Assembly: GCA_028714695.1 (NCBI GenBank)
Contig: JAQTLX010000014.1
Location: 1-64,000, forward strand
DNA length: 64,000 nucleotides
Reading direction: 5' to 3'
Origin: Ignavibacteria bacterium
Lineage (GTDB): Bacteria > Bacteroidota > Ignavibacteria > Tepidaquicellales > Tepidaquicellaceae
In this document: positions 1-7,655 of the stretch, piece by piece
Layout: each line of letters opens with the position of its first letter
Numbering within the stretch: position 1 is the first letter of the stretch
Position numbers and translations under genes: made by a program
Notes under the pieces: generated by a model
Seen by the model: only the letters and a program-made list of their open reading frames with translations
What the model was told of the DNA's origin: nothing
Databases searched by the model: none

Positions 1-150
1 TTGTCAGTGCTTGGAGCATTGTGCGTGGTGCTTGGCGTTTTGTCAGTGCTTGGAGCATTGTGCGTGGTGCTTGGCGCTTTGTCAGTGCTTAGAGCATTGT
101 GCGTGGTGCTTGGAGCATTGTGCGTGGTGCTTGGTGCGGTGAGAGTGGTG
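1..150 (-). repeat. Coding tandem repeat (21-nt and 18-nt units)
   Basis: The 3' part of the HTH gene consists of direct repeats of a 21-nt unit encoding NAPSTTH, alternating with shorter units encoding PSTDK(T/A). All repeat lengths are multiples of three, so the frame is kept. The words AAGCAC and CACCACGCAC recur. The array reaches the window edge, so its full length is unknown. Confidence 0.85.
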
Positions 151-587
151 ATTTGGTTTTCAGGAACGGATTCGGGTTCGTCGCCGGGGTTTTTGAAGAG
201 GGAGAAGGAGTTGAGGAGGTCGGTGTGATTTGATTCGGATATCATTTTTTTGAGGGATTGGATTTTATTGAGGGCGTCTATGATTTTGAGGGAGGCGAGG
301 AGGGTCTTTTCGTATGACATAAAGATTTCGTTGTTGTTTTGGAGGTGGTCTTTGAGGCGGGAGAGGTGTGAATCGAGGAATTCGAACATTTCGTCGTATT
401 TGGCGAAGAAGATTTTTTTGTTGTTCATCAACTCCTCGTTTTTGATTGAGAGGATATCGTCTTTGTACGTTCTGTTCCAGCGTTTGGCGGTGGAGAGGGA
501 GATGCCGAGTTTATCGGCGACTTTGGGAATAGAAACGCCCTGAAGGCGGAGGTCGATAAATTTTTGTTGATTTTCAGAGTCTTTCAT
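1..587 (-). CDS. HTH-domain protein with tandem-repeat tail, partial (C-terminus off left edge)
   Basis: Reading leftwards from ATG at 587, an uninterrupted frame gives 195 residues and runs off position 1. Residues 10-45 form a helix-turn-helix of the kind seen at the N-terminus of phage terminase small subunits and recombinase-like regulators (VADKLGISLSTAKRWNR). Residues 46-120 are charged and probably helical. From residue 151 the protein is a low-complexity Ser/Thr/Pro/His tail built from repeats of NAPSTTH (21 nt) mixed with PSTDK-type units, continuing past the window edge. It starts 18 bp after the stop of the upstream 159-aa gene, so the two are probably co-transcribed. The HTH is clear; the molecular role is not. 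A phage-derived DNA-binding protein is one possibility. Confidence 0.7.
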   Translation of the reverse strand, partial: MKDSENQQKFIDLRLQGVSIPKVADKLGISLSTAKRWNRTYKDDILSIKNEELMNNKKIFFAKYDEMFEFLDSHLSRLKDHLQNNNEIFMSYEKTLLASLKIIDALNKIQSLKKMISESNHTDLLNSFSLFKNPGDEPESVPENQITTLTAPSTTHNAPSTTHNALSTDKAPSTTHNAPSTDKTPSTTHNAPSTD

Positions 588-605
588 GGGAATATAATTT
601 TTGAT

Positions 606-1085
606 TTAAGAAAATGTTGTAAGGCGAATAGTCTTTACGATGGGGTCAATTTCGGGGAGAGGAAAACACGGGTTTTCGAAATTGTCCTCATAGAAAGGCT
701 TCGCGTCGTTTGAATAAAGGGCAGTGATATAGTCGTAATAGAGTTTGCGATAGTACTTAAGGAAAAACACGGTTTTGCGGGTGCCGAGACCGGCGTTAAT
801 AATTTTCGTATCGGTTGCTTCGATAGCGAGTTGGAGGGCTTTTTTAAGGAGGGGGAATTTATGGCATACGGCGAACGCAAAGGAAATGGGGCAGCCGAAT
901 GAGTTGAGAAAATCGGGGAGAGAGAAGCGGTAGCGGGAGTTGAGCGCCCAGTCGGTGATGACGGGGGTGAGGGAGTTATTGACGAAGTCTTTGAGTTCGG
1001 GATTTTTATAAAAATTCTTTTTCGATAAATCGAATTTAGCGATTTTTAAAAACAGGTTTGTATTGTTTTGTGATTCGTTTTCCAT
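606..1085 (-). CDS. Hypothetical protein, 159 aa
   Basis: A 159-residue soluble protein from an ATG start, rich in aromatic, Asn and Lys residues, with no signal peptide or membrane segment. I do not recognise a family. It lies 18 bp upstream of the HTH gene on the same strand and is probably its operon partner. The pairing of a small unknown protein with a terminase-small-subunit-like HTH protein hints at a phage or mobile origin, but nothing in the sequence proves it. Confidence 0.6.
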   Translation of the reverse strand: MENESQNNTNLFLKIAKFDLSKKNFYKNPELKDFVNNSLTPVITDWALNSRYRFSLPDFLNSFGCPISFAFAVCHKFPLLKKALQLAIEATDTKIINAGLGTRKTVFFLKYYRKLYYDYITALYSNDAKPFYEDNFENPCFPLPEIDPIVKTIRLTTFS

Positions 1086-1454
1086 AATTTTATATTTATA
1101 GTTTTACCATACAAATATAAGGTATATGAAATAATTTGGTTCAATAAATGACCACGCATGTGTTTAAGTGACTGGTTTTGAGAGGGTTAGGGGAGAGTGG
1201 TTTCGGGTTGGGGAGAATAGTTTTGAGTTGTGAGTGTTTAGTTTTGAGTTAGGTTGTTAATATAAATAAAAAAAATGGGATTGATATTTAGCTTTATTAT
1301 ATTTAAATACAGCAAAGTTAAGGATTCTTAGGAGAGTGATGCTAAACATCTCATTAATTCCATATCTACTACTTAACTAATACGATTTTTATGATGATCA
1401 TAATGCAATATTGTATAGTATCGAAATAAAGAATTTTGAAAAATAATATGCAAT
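1086..1454. other. Divergent intergenic region with G/T-rich heptamer tract
   Basis: No gene is visible between the leftward 159-aa gene and the rightward GHKL gene. Around 1170-1255 lies a G/T-rich stretch whose second half reads as consecutive heptamers (GTTTTGA, GTTGTGA, GTGTTTA, GTTTTGA, GTTAGGT). The rest is AT-rich and must hold the promoters of both operons. I could not assign promoter boxes with confidence. Confidence 0.5.
1390..1402. promoter_or_regulatory. Short inverted repeat upstream of the candidate defence operon
   Basis: TATGAT-G-ATCATA is a perfect 6+1+6 inverted repeat about 50 bp upstream of the GHKL gene start. It sits where an operator would be expected, but short AT-rich dyads arise easily by chance and no regulator gene is adjacent. 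Confidence 0.2.
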
Positions 1455-3056
1455 ATGAAAAACCAAGTTAAAATCATAGATGTAAAACCTTCAAAAAGAA
1501 TTTACAGATCTATTATTGCCGATTATGATTTGAATAAGTCAATTTGCGAGTTAATTGATAATGCTATTGATTTGTGGGTAAAGGAAGGTAAAAAGGATAA
1601 AATCAATATTGAGATTAGCCTAGATGAGCAGCAGCAAAGTATATTAATCAAGGACAATGTAGGCGGTATAAAAAATGAAGAATTGAAAATAATTGTTGCA
1701 CCAGGCCATACAACGAACAATATGTCCGAAGAGACCATTGGTTATTTCGGTATTGGTTCAAAAAGAGCCGTTGTAGCACTGTCACAACACATAATCATAA
1801 CTTCGAGATATAAGAATCTCGATACATATCAAATAGAATACGATGATAAATGGTTGGAGGAAGAAGATAATTGGGAATTACCAATTTATAAAGTAAATAA
1901 TATCGAAAGTTCTTGTACCACGATTGAATTAATTAAACTTAGGTATCATATAGATAAAAAGTCAATTGACGATTTAATTAAACATCTTAGTTGCATCTAT
2001 GCAAAATTTTTTCAATATGAAAATATTTCAATAAGAGTAAATAGAACTAAAATTACACCTACAACTTTTGAAAATTGGGCATATCCTCCATTATATTTAC
2101 CTCAGAATTATTCATTCAAAGTTTATACTACTTATGATGAATTTATTAATGTTGAGATTATTGCAGGCTTAACAAATGTTTCTAGCCCATCAGGTGAGTA
2201 CGGTGTTTATATCTACTGCAATGACAGGTTAATTGCTAGAGCGATAAAAGATTATACAGTTGGTTTTGAGAAAGGTATTGTTGGATCGCCACATCCGAGT
2301 ATCTCTCTTGCGCGAATATTTGTTTTCTTAAAGGGACCGGCATATTTAATGCCATGGAATAGTAGCAAATCGGGAATATTCGAGAATAATGAAGTTTTTA
2401 AGAAAATTCGAGATAAACTTATAGAAATCGTAAAGTATTATACAAAATTATCGAGAAGTTTAGAAAGCAAATGGAGCGAAGAAGTATTTAAATATGATAC
2501 GGGAGAAATAGTTGAAAATAAATTAGACGATATCAAAGATATTAAGTTAAGAAACCTTCCGGAAATACCAAGAAGCAGATTTTCTTATGAAGATTCTATT
2601 ACATCGTTGAATAAAAAGATATCTAAAGATAAACCCTGGGTGAAAGGGCTATATGAAAGTATTATTGCAGCAGATTTTATTTTCAAAAAAAGTTTTAGTC
2701 AAAAAAACAGGATTACTTTGATTATACTTGATAGTGCTTTAGAAATTGCTTTAAAAGAATTTTTAATATACGAATCAGGTGGAAATTATTCTAATAAACG
2801 ATTATTGGAATTGTTTAATGATCGGACTCAAGTAGTAAATGAAGTTAAGAAATATACAACAATAATACCAGATAATAGTAAGTGGGAAAAAATATGGACT
2901 AAAGTAAGTCTTTATTATAATCTAAGATGCAAATTAATTCATGAAAAAGCTTCCCCTGGCATATCAGATGATGAAATTATCAATTATAGAAATGTTGTCG
3001 AAAAAATTCTTGATAAATTGTTTGGGCTAAAATTTCAAATTCAAAATTTAGAATAG
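1455..3056 (+). CDS. GHKL ATPase fused to a C-terminal HEPN-like domain (candidate defence protein)
   Basis: A 533-residue protein. The N-terminus has the Bergerat-fold ATP site shared by HSP90, MutL, MORC and histidine kinases: N-box ELIDNAID at residues 32-39, DNVGGI at 67-72 and GYFGIGSKRA at 96-105. The middle (about 200-345) looks like a second transducer-type domain. Residues 400-525 are helical and contain R-C-K-L-I-H at 491-496, which fits the RX4-6H motif of HEPN ribonucleases. It is the first gene of an AT-rich three-gene operon ending in a SEFIR/TIR protein, so it may be an ATP-driven sensor carrying an RNase effector. No MutL or HSP90 C-terminal features are seen. The GHKL call is strong; HEPN is probable; the defence role is inferred. 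Confidence 0.8.
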   Translation: MKNQVKIIDVKPSKRIYRSIIADYDLNKSICELIDNAIDLWVKEGKKDKINIEISLDEQQQSILIKDNVGGIKNEELKIIVAPGHTTNNMSEETIGYFGIGSKRAVVALSQHIIITSRYKNLDTYQIEYDDKWLEEEDNWELPIYKVNNIESSCTTIELIKLRYHIDKKSIDDLIKHLSCIYAKFFQYENISIRVNRTKITPTTFENWAYPPLYLPQNYSFKVYTTYDEFINVEIIAGLTNVSSPSGEYGVYIYCNDRLIARAIKDYTVGFEKGIVGSPHPSISLARIFVFLKGPAYLMPWNSSKSGIFENNEVFKKIRDKLIEIVKYYTKLSRSLESKWSEEVFKYDTGEIVENKLDDIKDIKLRNLPEIPRSRFSYEDSITSLNKKISKDKPWVKGLYESIIAADFIFKKSFSQKNRITLIILDSALEIALKEFLIYESGGNYSNKRLLELFNDRTQVVNEVKKYTTIIPDNSKWEKIWTKVSLYYNLRCKLIHEKASPGISDDEIINYRNVVEKILDKLFGLKFQIQNLE

Positions 3057-3112
3057 AATATCTCTAAAATATAAACATTTGCATCAGTAGAAATTTAATA
3101 TTAAAGTGATAT

Positions 3113-3550
3113 ATGGAAATTTCAAATCTCATCGGTGTTGTTCAATTGGTTGTTTCTTTTGTCCAATTAAAATTAGATCATTTTCCTGATAAGAAAACTA
3201 AAGGGCAAAGTTTAGCAAAGTCAAAAATGACAATATATGAAAAAGCTATGAAATCCCTTGATAAAGCTTTGGCAGAAACAATAAAAATTATAAAGGATGA
3301 TGAAAAAAGAACACCTAATGCTGAACTCTCGAAATTATGGAGAAATGCATCAGATAGTTTATTAAAATCAAAAATGGATATTCCTTAAGTAAATCGATTA
3401 GCAAATATTGCTTATGATAAAAGCTCATACTGGTTAAATCCAGATTGGTATATAAACAATTTTAACAATAATGAACTATATAAGATTTCTCTTAATAATG
3501 TTCACAGACAAGTTAAAAGTCTTCGGAAAAAACTATTAACAATTGAATAA
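3113..3550 (+). pseudogene. Small helical protein gene interrupted by an in-frame TAA
   Basis: From ATG 3113 the frame encodes 91 residues (MEISNLIGVVQLVVSFVQLK at the start) and stops at TAA 3386-3388. Directly after this stop the same frame stays open for 53 more codons of ordinary protein-like sequence, with no frameshift, ending at TAA 3548-3550, 24 bp before the SEFIR gene. The simplest reading is one gene of about 145 codons broken by a nonsense substitution. A genuine 91-aa product, stop readthrough or a sequencing error remain possible. Both halves look helical and charged, with no recognised domain. The position between GHKL-HEPN and SEFIR genes suggests an adaptor or connector role. 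Confidence 0.6.
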
Positions 3551-3574
3551 AAAGAATATTAAATAAATAATAGA

Positions 3575-4309
3575 ATGAAAATTCCGAATGTTTTCATCTC
3601 ATACTCTCATGATAATCAAGAACATAAAAAGTGGGTTCTAGAATTAGCATCTAGACTTCGTAATAATGGTATAGATGCTATTCTCGATCAATTTAAATTA
3701 CAACCAGGTGATGATTTAACTCATTTTATGGAAACAAATCTCGTCACAGCTGATAAAATTATCATGGTATGTACGGACAAATATGTTGAAAAAGCTAACA
3801 ACGGCGAAGGAGGCGTTGGTTATGAGAAGATGATTATTACATCAAATTTAATGAAAAAAATAACTGGAAATAAAATCATTCCATTAATTAGGCAAAATTT
3901 GACGCTAAAGGTACCTATTTTTCTAAAAACAAAAAAATACATAAATTTTTCTGATCAAAATATCTTTGAATATAATTATGATGAATTGGTTAGAACAATC
4001 CATAATTCGCCACTTTTTAAGGAACCCCCTGTGGGAGATAATCCGTTCCAACCTGTTCAAAAAGTAAAATTAGATGGTGATATCGAATTTCTACATAATA
4101 TTCTTCGCATTATTGTTAAAACGTATAATGGTGATTACATAATAGAAATTGATGAAATAATAAGTTCTTTGTCAATATCAAAGCTTTTGGCAGAAATAGG
4201 ATTAATTAAATTAGTAAAATTAGGATATCTTCGATGGCACAGAACAAATGAATCAGTTTTATTAACAGAAAAAGGCAAGTATTATTTATTTGAAAATGGC
4301 TTTCTTTAA
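3575..4309 (+). CDS. SEFIR/TIR-domain protein with C-terminal winged-helix-like region
   Basis: A 244-residue protein. Residues 1-140 match the SEFIR/TIR fold: VFISYSHD at 6-13, a helix with KKWVLELASRL, a D-Q-F-x-L-x-P-G-D-D-L segment at 38-48, the strand MVCTDKYVEKA, and GGVGYEKMI at 79-87, whose Glu84 is a candidate NADase glutamate. Residues 165-244 look like a small winged-helix or effector-associated domain ending in LTEKGKYYLFENGFL. Bacterial TIR/SEFIR proteins usually deplete NAD or make a nucleotide signal during phage infection. Being third in the operon with the GHKL-HEPN gene suggests a role as effector. There is no membrane segment. The domain call is strong; its activity in this system is inferred. 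Confidence 0.85.
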   Translation: MKIPNVFISYSHDNQEHKKWVLELASRLRNNGIDAILDQFKLQPGDDLTHFMETNLVTADKIIMVCTDKYVEKANNGEGGVGYEKMIITSNLMKKITGNKIIPLIRQNLTLKVPIFLKTKKYINFSDQNIFEYNYDELVRTIHNSPLFKEPPVGDNPFQPVQKVKLDGDIEFLHNILRIIVKTYNGDYIIEIDEIISSLSISKLLAEIGLIKLVKLGYLRWHRTNESVLLTEKGKYYLFENGFL

Positions 4310-4628
4310 ATTATAATTTGCTTGGGCGCATTTTTAAAAGTTACATGAGAGAATAAGAACAATGTAAAATTGATTTTAAACTTTTGTTTATAGCAATATT
4401 GAAATTAAATTACGAATAAGATTTCTTTTACTAAAACTCTAAACTGAGTATAATTCATATCTCATTAAAGAATAATTATTTAAATAAGTTTTAAGATATT
4501 TTTACACTATTTGGGACAATGAAAAATATTAATTATCAAGATTTACAAAAACTTAACAAAAGGTTGTGAAAAAGAGTATCAAATAAAAGATAAATACATT
4601 ATATTTGTTATATAAAATCCATACGAAC
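4310..4628. other. AT-rich intergenic region between defence operon and protease gene
   Basis: No convincing gene is present. A 16-codon open frame from ATG 4519 (MKNINYQDLQKLNKRL) could be a leader peptide but has no further support. The segment probably carries the promoter of the protease gene, because it is long enough to separate it from the upstream operon. Confidence 0.4.
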
Positions 4629-5606
4629 ATGGAAGAACTTTTTAATCTAATAAATGAGCTCAGAATAATAAGGAAAATCCCTCAACTATTATATTACGAC
4701 GCAATATATCCAAGTACATCAATTGCTATAAAGAAAAAAATTATTGAATATCAAGAGCAAAATCCAAATGTTGAGGAAATAGATTTTATTATTAATTCGC
4801 CTGGTGGAACCGCCGAAGACGCTTATAGAATAATTAAATTACTTAGAGCACACTTCAAAATGGTAAATATTGTAATTCCGTTTTGGGCAAAAAGTGCTGC
4901 TACGTTATTATCCTTCGGGGGTTCAAAAATTATTATGGACGAGTTAGGGGAATTTGGAGCATTAGATGTACAATTACGAAAAGAAAAAGAGGACAGCCCA
5001 GACTATGAAAGAGAAAGTGCCTTAATCGACGAAATTTCTTTAAAACGAATTGAAGATAGAGCACAAGATTTATTTAAATTAACATTTGTTGATTTTTTTA
5101 AGAGTCGTCATATTCCTATATCTAAAAATATTCTATCGGAACAATTATTTGACTACATAGCAAAATTTTACGAGCCATTATTAAAGCAAATAAGTCCTTA
5201 TAAAATAGGTGATAAAAAAAGAAAGCTTGATATTGCAGTTCAATATGCCAATAGAATTTTATCACAATTTAATACAATTGATGACAGGACAAGAAAATTA
5301 TTAATTGATTTTTTGGTTAACGAATGTCCTGACCACTCATATATAATAGATTATCCAGTAATTTCTAATTATTTACCTAATGTAGTCACCGCAGAAAGCA
5401 TTGGGCAAGAATATAGTAAAGCATTATCTAAAGTTTGTCTGTATTTTATGTCTATAGAAAGAGAAGAAACTTATATTGGGTTTATTGAGTTAAAGCAAGA
5501 AAAGGTTGAACCAGAGGAAAAAAAACAAATTATCAAAAATAGTAAAATAATTAAACAAAATGGGAAAAATGGAAAAAACTCTCAAAAATATAACAGAAAA
5601 GAGTGA
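4629..5606 (+). CDS. SDH-type serine protease-like protein (ClpP/SppA fold)
   Basis: A 325-residue protein from ATG 4629; an in-frame TTG eight codons upstream is less likely. Residues 50-115 carry the hallmarks of the serine dehydrogenase proteinase (SDH_sah) branch of ClpP/SppA-fold enzymes: NSPGGTAEDAYRI at 56-68, FWAKSAATLLSFGG at 85-98 with Ser89 as candidate nucleophile, and LGEFGALDVQ at 106-115. The C-terminal 200 residues are mostly helical. No signal peptide or membrane anchor is visible, so it should act in the cytoplasm. It lies in the same AT-rich island as the GHKL-HEPN/SEFIR operon and overlaps the following small gene. The family call is good; the substrate is unknown. Confidence 0.8.
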   Translation: MEELFNLINELRIIRKIPQLLYYDAIYPSTSIAIKKKIIEYQEQNPNVEEIDFIINSPGGTAEDAYRIIKLLRAHFKMVNIVIPFWAKSAATLLSFGGSKIIMDELGEFGALDVQLRKEKEDSPDYERESALIDEISLKRIEDRAQDLFKLTFVDFFKSRHIPISKNILSEQLFDYIAKFYEPLLKQISPYKIGDKKRKLDIAVQYANRILSQFNTIDDRTRKLLIDFLVNECPDHSYIIDYPVISNYLPNVVTAESIGQEYSKALSKVCLYFMSIEREETYIGFIELKQEKVEPEEKKQIIKNSKIIKQNGKNGKNSQKYNRKE

Positions 5607-5778
5607 ATATATAAAAAAGAAAGGAATCATTGAAAAACAAGATTTAGAAAGGGATATTAGGTTATGCAGATATGAAGCTGAATCGATAATAAAAATTGAA
5701 AGAATTAATAAATTACTGAATGAAAACCCATTAACACCGAAAGAAATTGCTGACATTTCAATTTTGAATAAATATTAA
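5560..5778 (+). CDS. Small charged helical protein overlapping the protease gene
   Basis: A 72-residue, Lys/Glu-rich, probably coiled-coil protein starting with ATG 5560, 47 bp inside the end of the protease gene in another frame. A second ATG lies three codons later. The frame continues 172 bp beyond the protease stop and ends just before a good terminator, which supports it as a real last gene of the operon. The residues LNENPLTPKEIADISILNKY near the C-terminus resemble a small helical module. No family is recognised. It could be a partner or regulator of the protease. Confidence 0.5.
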   Translation: MGKMEKTLKNITEKSEYIKKKGIIEKQDLERDIRLCRYEAESIIKIERINKLLNENPLTPKEIADISILNKY

Positions 5779-5804
5779 TAGTAAATAAATTATAATAATT
5801 ATCC

Positions 5805-5835
5805 GGGGCTTGATTTTCTAATAGCCCCTTTTTTA
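5805..5835 (+). terminator. Intrinsic terminator after the protease operon
   Basis: A GGGGCT / AGCCCC stem (5805-5810 with 5823-5828) with a 12-nt loop is followed at once by a run of T (TTTTTTAT). It is 27 bp past the stop of the 72-aa gene, in the right orientation to end that transcript. Confidence 0.85.
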
Positions 5836-6354
5836 TCTGAAAATAATTATGAAATCAGAGATTGAATAATATCAATAAATATTCCAGCCTTAATAAGAGA
5901 ATGATTCAAGGTAAATTATTTTGAAACGCTCGTCAATTATCTATCTTCAATCTTCCATTTTCAAGTCGAAAACAATGTAAAATAGCAAGTGATAAATGAT
6001 AAAAAAAGTTCAATATCATTAAGGCATTCGTAAAATTCTAAATGTTAAATTATTAATATATTAGATAAGTCTGATATTTGCGAAAAAGAGATTCGAAATA
6101 AAAGAATTTATTATATCTTCAAACTCCTGTGTATTTCCTGAATCATAATTATCCCATTATAAATCATTTTAAATTAGTAATTAATTGATTATTTTTTGCT
6201 ATTATTAATTGGAATATAAATATAATCAAGGGAGCGGTTACTCATAAATTGCATGAATATAAATTTGTTTAATTCATCCGACTTTGCTTCGATAAAATCC
6301 TTTTGCACTATCCGGCTTCGAATTTTTCTTTTTAATTTAAATTATATTTATATT
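5836..6354. other. AT-rich intergenic region
   Basis: No gene is supported. It contains a short heptamer-like run near 5940-5965 (TATCTTC, AATCTTC, CATTTTC) that resembles the larger repeat fields. A 34-codon in-frame extension upstream of the ferredoxin start (from 6253) is rejected because it would bury the Tat-type signal. Confidence 0.4.
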
Positions 6355-6786
6355 ATGAAAAGAAGAACATTTTTATTCAACGCTTTCTCGGCTACTGTTA
6401 TATGTTTTGTCCCCGCCTTTTTAAGCAAACCAAATCAAGTTTTCGCCGGGAATAAAAAATATATTCCTTCTTCCTTACAAATTGGTAATGAGTGTATTAG
6501 TTGCGGTGCCTGCCTGCCCGAATGTCCGACAAACGCGATTTATGAAAACGGGTCGAACTGGTCAATGGGAGGGAAAAATTACGGCGAAAATGATGCGGCA
6601 CCTTCAGGCGCTTCGGGTTTCTATTCCATAGAACATTATTATATCGTTCCCGATAAATGCACCGAATGCTACGGCTATTACGACGAGCCGCAGTGCAAGG
6701 CCGTTTGTCCTGTTGACTGCATTGTTATCGATCCGAATCATGTTGAATCAAAAGAGGATTTAGTGAAAAAGAAAAATAATTTGTAG
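6355..6786 (+). CDS. Exported 2[4Fe-4S] ferredoxin (Alvin/chlorobial type) with Tat-like signal
   Basis: A 143-residue protein from ATG 6355, chosen because it puts MKRRTFLF, close to the RRxFL Tat motif, at the N-terminus. A hydrophobic stretch follows at 10-24, with a possible cleavage site after VFA at 29-31. The mature part has two cluster motifs: C47-x2-C50-x2-C53-x3-C57-P and C102-x2-C105-x8-C114-x3-C118-P. The 8-residue loop in the second motif is typical of the Allochromatium/Chlorobium bacterial ferredoxins, which are normally cytoplasmic and far shorter. About 35 extra residues separate the two motifs. The fold is secure; the periplasmic location is a prediction. It stands alone with no visible redox partner gene. 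Confidence 0.85.
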   Translation: MKRRTFLFNAFSATVICFVPAFLSKPNQVFAGNKKYIPSSLQIGNECISCGACLPECPTNAIYENGSNWSMGGKNYGENDAAPSGASGFYSIEHYYIVPDKCTECYGYYDEPQCKAVCPVDCIVIDPNHVESKEDLVKKKNNL

Positions 6787-7214
6787 AGTTCTTGGGAGAG
6801 GAATTATAAATGGTTCCCGATAGATTGGGATGTACAAAACGCAAAATTGTAAATGTTAAATGAAGAGCAAGAGCAGTTGGAGAAGCAGTTGCAGAGACTC
6901 GCCCTCCCCCGCGGCTAAAGCCGCACCCCCTCCGAAGGGGGACATAGTACGTAGCAGTAGCAGTAGCAGTAGCAGGAGCAGTGGTGGAAACAGAAGCAGC
7001 GACTAGCCCTCCCCCCGGCTAAAGCCGCACCCCCTCCGAAGGGGGACATGGTACGTAGCAGTAGCAGTGGCAGTAGAAGTAGCATGAGCAGTTGCAAGGC
7101 AGTGGCAGGAGCAGTTGCAAGGCAGAAGCAGAGGCAACTGTAATAAAACGACGATGCTGGAATCGGGGGGAGGCGCCTGAATTATATCTTAGAAATTATT
7201 GTATTAATTGTATA
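6787..7214. repeat. Intergenic mosaic: paired GC hairpins and CAG-rich repeats
   Basis: Two copies of a module, at about 6905-6945 and 7009-7049, each hold two hairpins: (G)CGGC-TAAA-GCCG(C) and CCCCCT-CCGA-AGGGGG, followed by GACATRGTACGTAG. Each is followed by hexamer/trimer tracts of (CAG)TAG/(CAG)AAG type up to about 7140. The same hairpin and the GGGGGACATAGTACG word recur near 62220, 62456 and 63780. No protein gene is supported; open frames through the CAG-rich part are low-complexity artefacts. Confidence 0.75.
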
Positions 7215-7655
7215 ATGACATATTTTGAATTTTTAACAAGAGTTTTGGCCGCATTGCTGGCGGGTATGGCAATCGGTTTTGAACGACAATGGCATCATAA
7301 ATTCGTAGGGTTAAGAACTACTACTCTTGTCGCAGTCGGTTCGGCTGTTTATGTATTGTTATCGATTAGTATTACTCAGGTCAGCGGCGATGCGACAAGG
7401 ATAATCGGTCAGGTGGTTACGGGTATCGGTTTTTTGTGCGCCGGCGTAGTTTTTAAAGAAGGATTCAGTGTTCACGGTCTCACTACTTCCGCTACGATTT
7501 GGTGCAGTTCTGCAGTGGGATGTTTAGCGGCGGCAGGATATTATGTTGAAACAGGGATTGCGACGTTTCTGATTCTTACCGTGAATTTAGGTTTGAAACC
7601 TATTGATAATTGGTTGACAAATCGAAATCAGGATGATAACAAAAATCAAGATTAG
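7215..7655 (+). CDS. MgtC/SapB-family inner-membrane protein
   Basis: A 146-residue membrane protein from ATG 7215. The upstream in-frame extension is repeat-derived and rejected. It carries the conserved MgtC N-terminal motifs: GFERQ at 21-25, VGLRTTTLVAVGSA at 31-44 and GIGFLCAGVVFKEG at 70-83, followed by HGLTTSATIW. There are four or five hydrophobic segments and a short hydrophilic tail. Members without the C-terminal ACT-like domain, as here, are linked to growth under magnesium limitation and modulation of membrane potential. It is monocistronic between repeat tracts. Confidence 0.88.
   Translation: MTYFEFLTRVLAALLAGMAIGFERQWHHKFVGLRTTTLVAVGSAVYVLLSISITQVSGDATRIIGQVVTGIGFLCAGVVFKEGFSVHGLTTSATIWCSSAVGCLAAAGYYVETGIATFLILTVNLGLKPIDNWLTNRNQDDNKNQD

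Noticed and set aside
1-228. Rightward open frame of Val/Leu/Cys-rich repeats at the left edge
   Set aside because: It is the antisense of the repeat tail of the leftward HTH gene, whose own frame encodes a credible HTH domain.
1455-3056. MutL, HSP90 or histidine kinase assignment for the GHKL protein
   Set aside because: There is no kinase dimerisation box, no receiver or HAMP region and no MutL/HSP90 C-terminal domain; the HEPN-like end and the neighbours fit a defence ATPase better.
4600-4607. Bacteroidota-type -7 promoter box (TATATTTG) before the protease gene; similar boxes at 6260 and 15128
   Set aside because: No TTTG -33 partner lies at the proper spacing, and such words are expected by chance in AT-rich DNA.
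5836-6354. tRNA or small RNA gene in the AT-rich gap
   Set aside because: No cloverleaf, T-loop sequence or extended stem is visible; other long gaps were also inspected with the same result.
6915-7097. Minus-strand frame rich in Leu and Cys
   Set aside because: It translates the hairpin and CAG-type repeat tract and has no protein-like composition.
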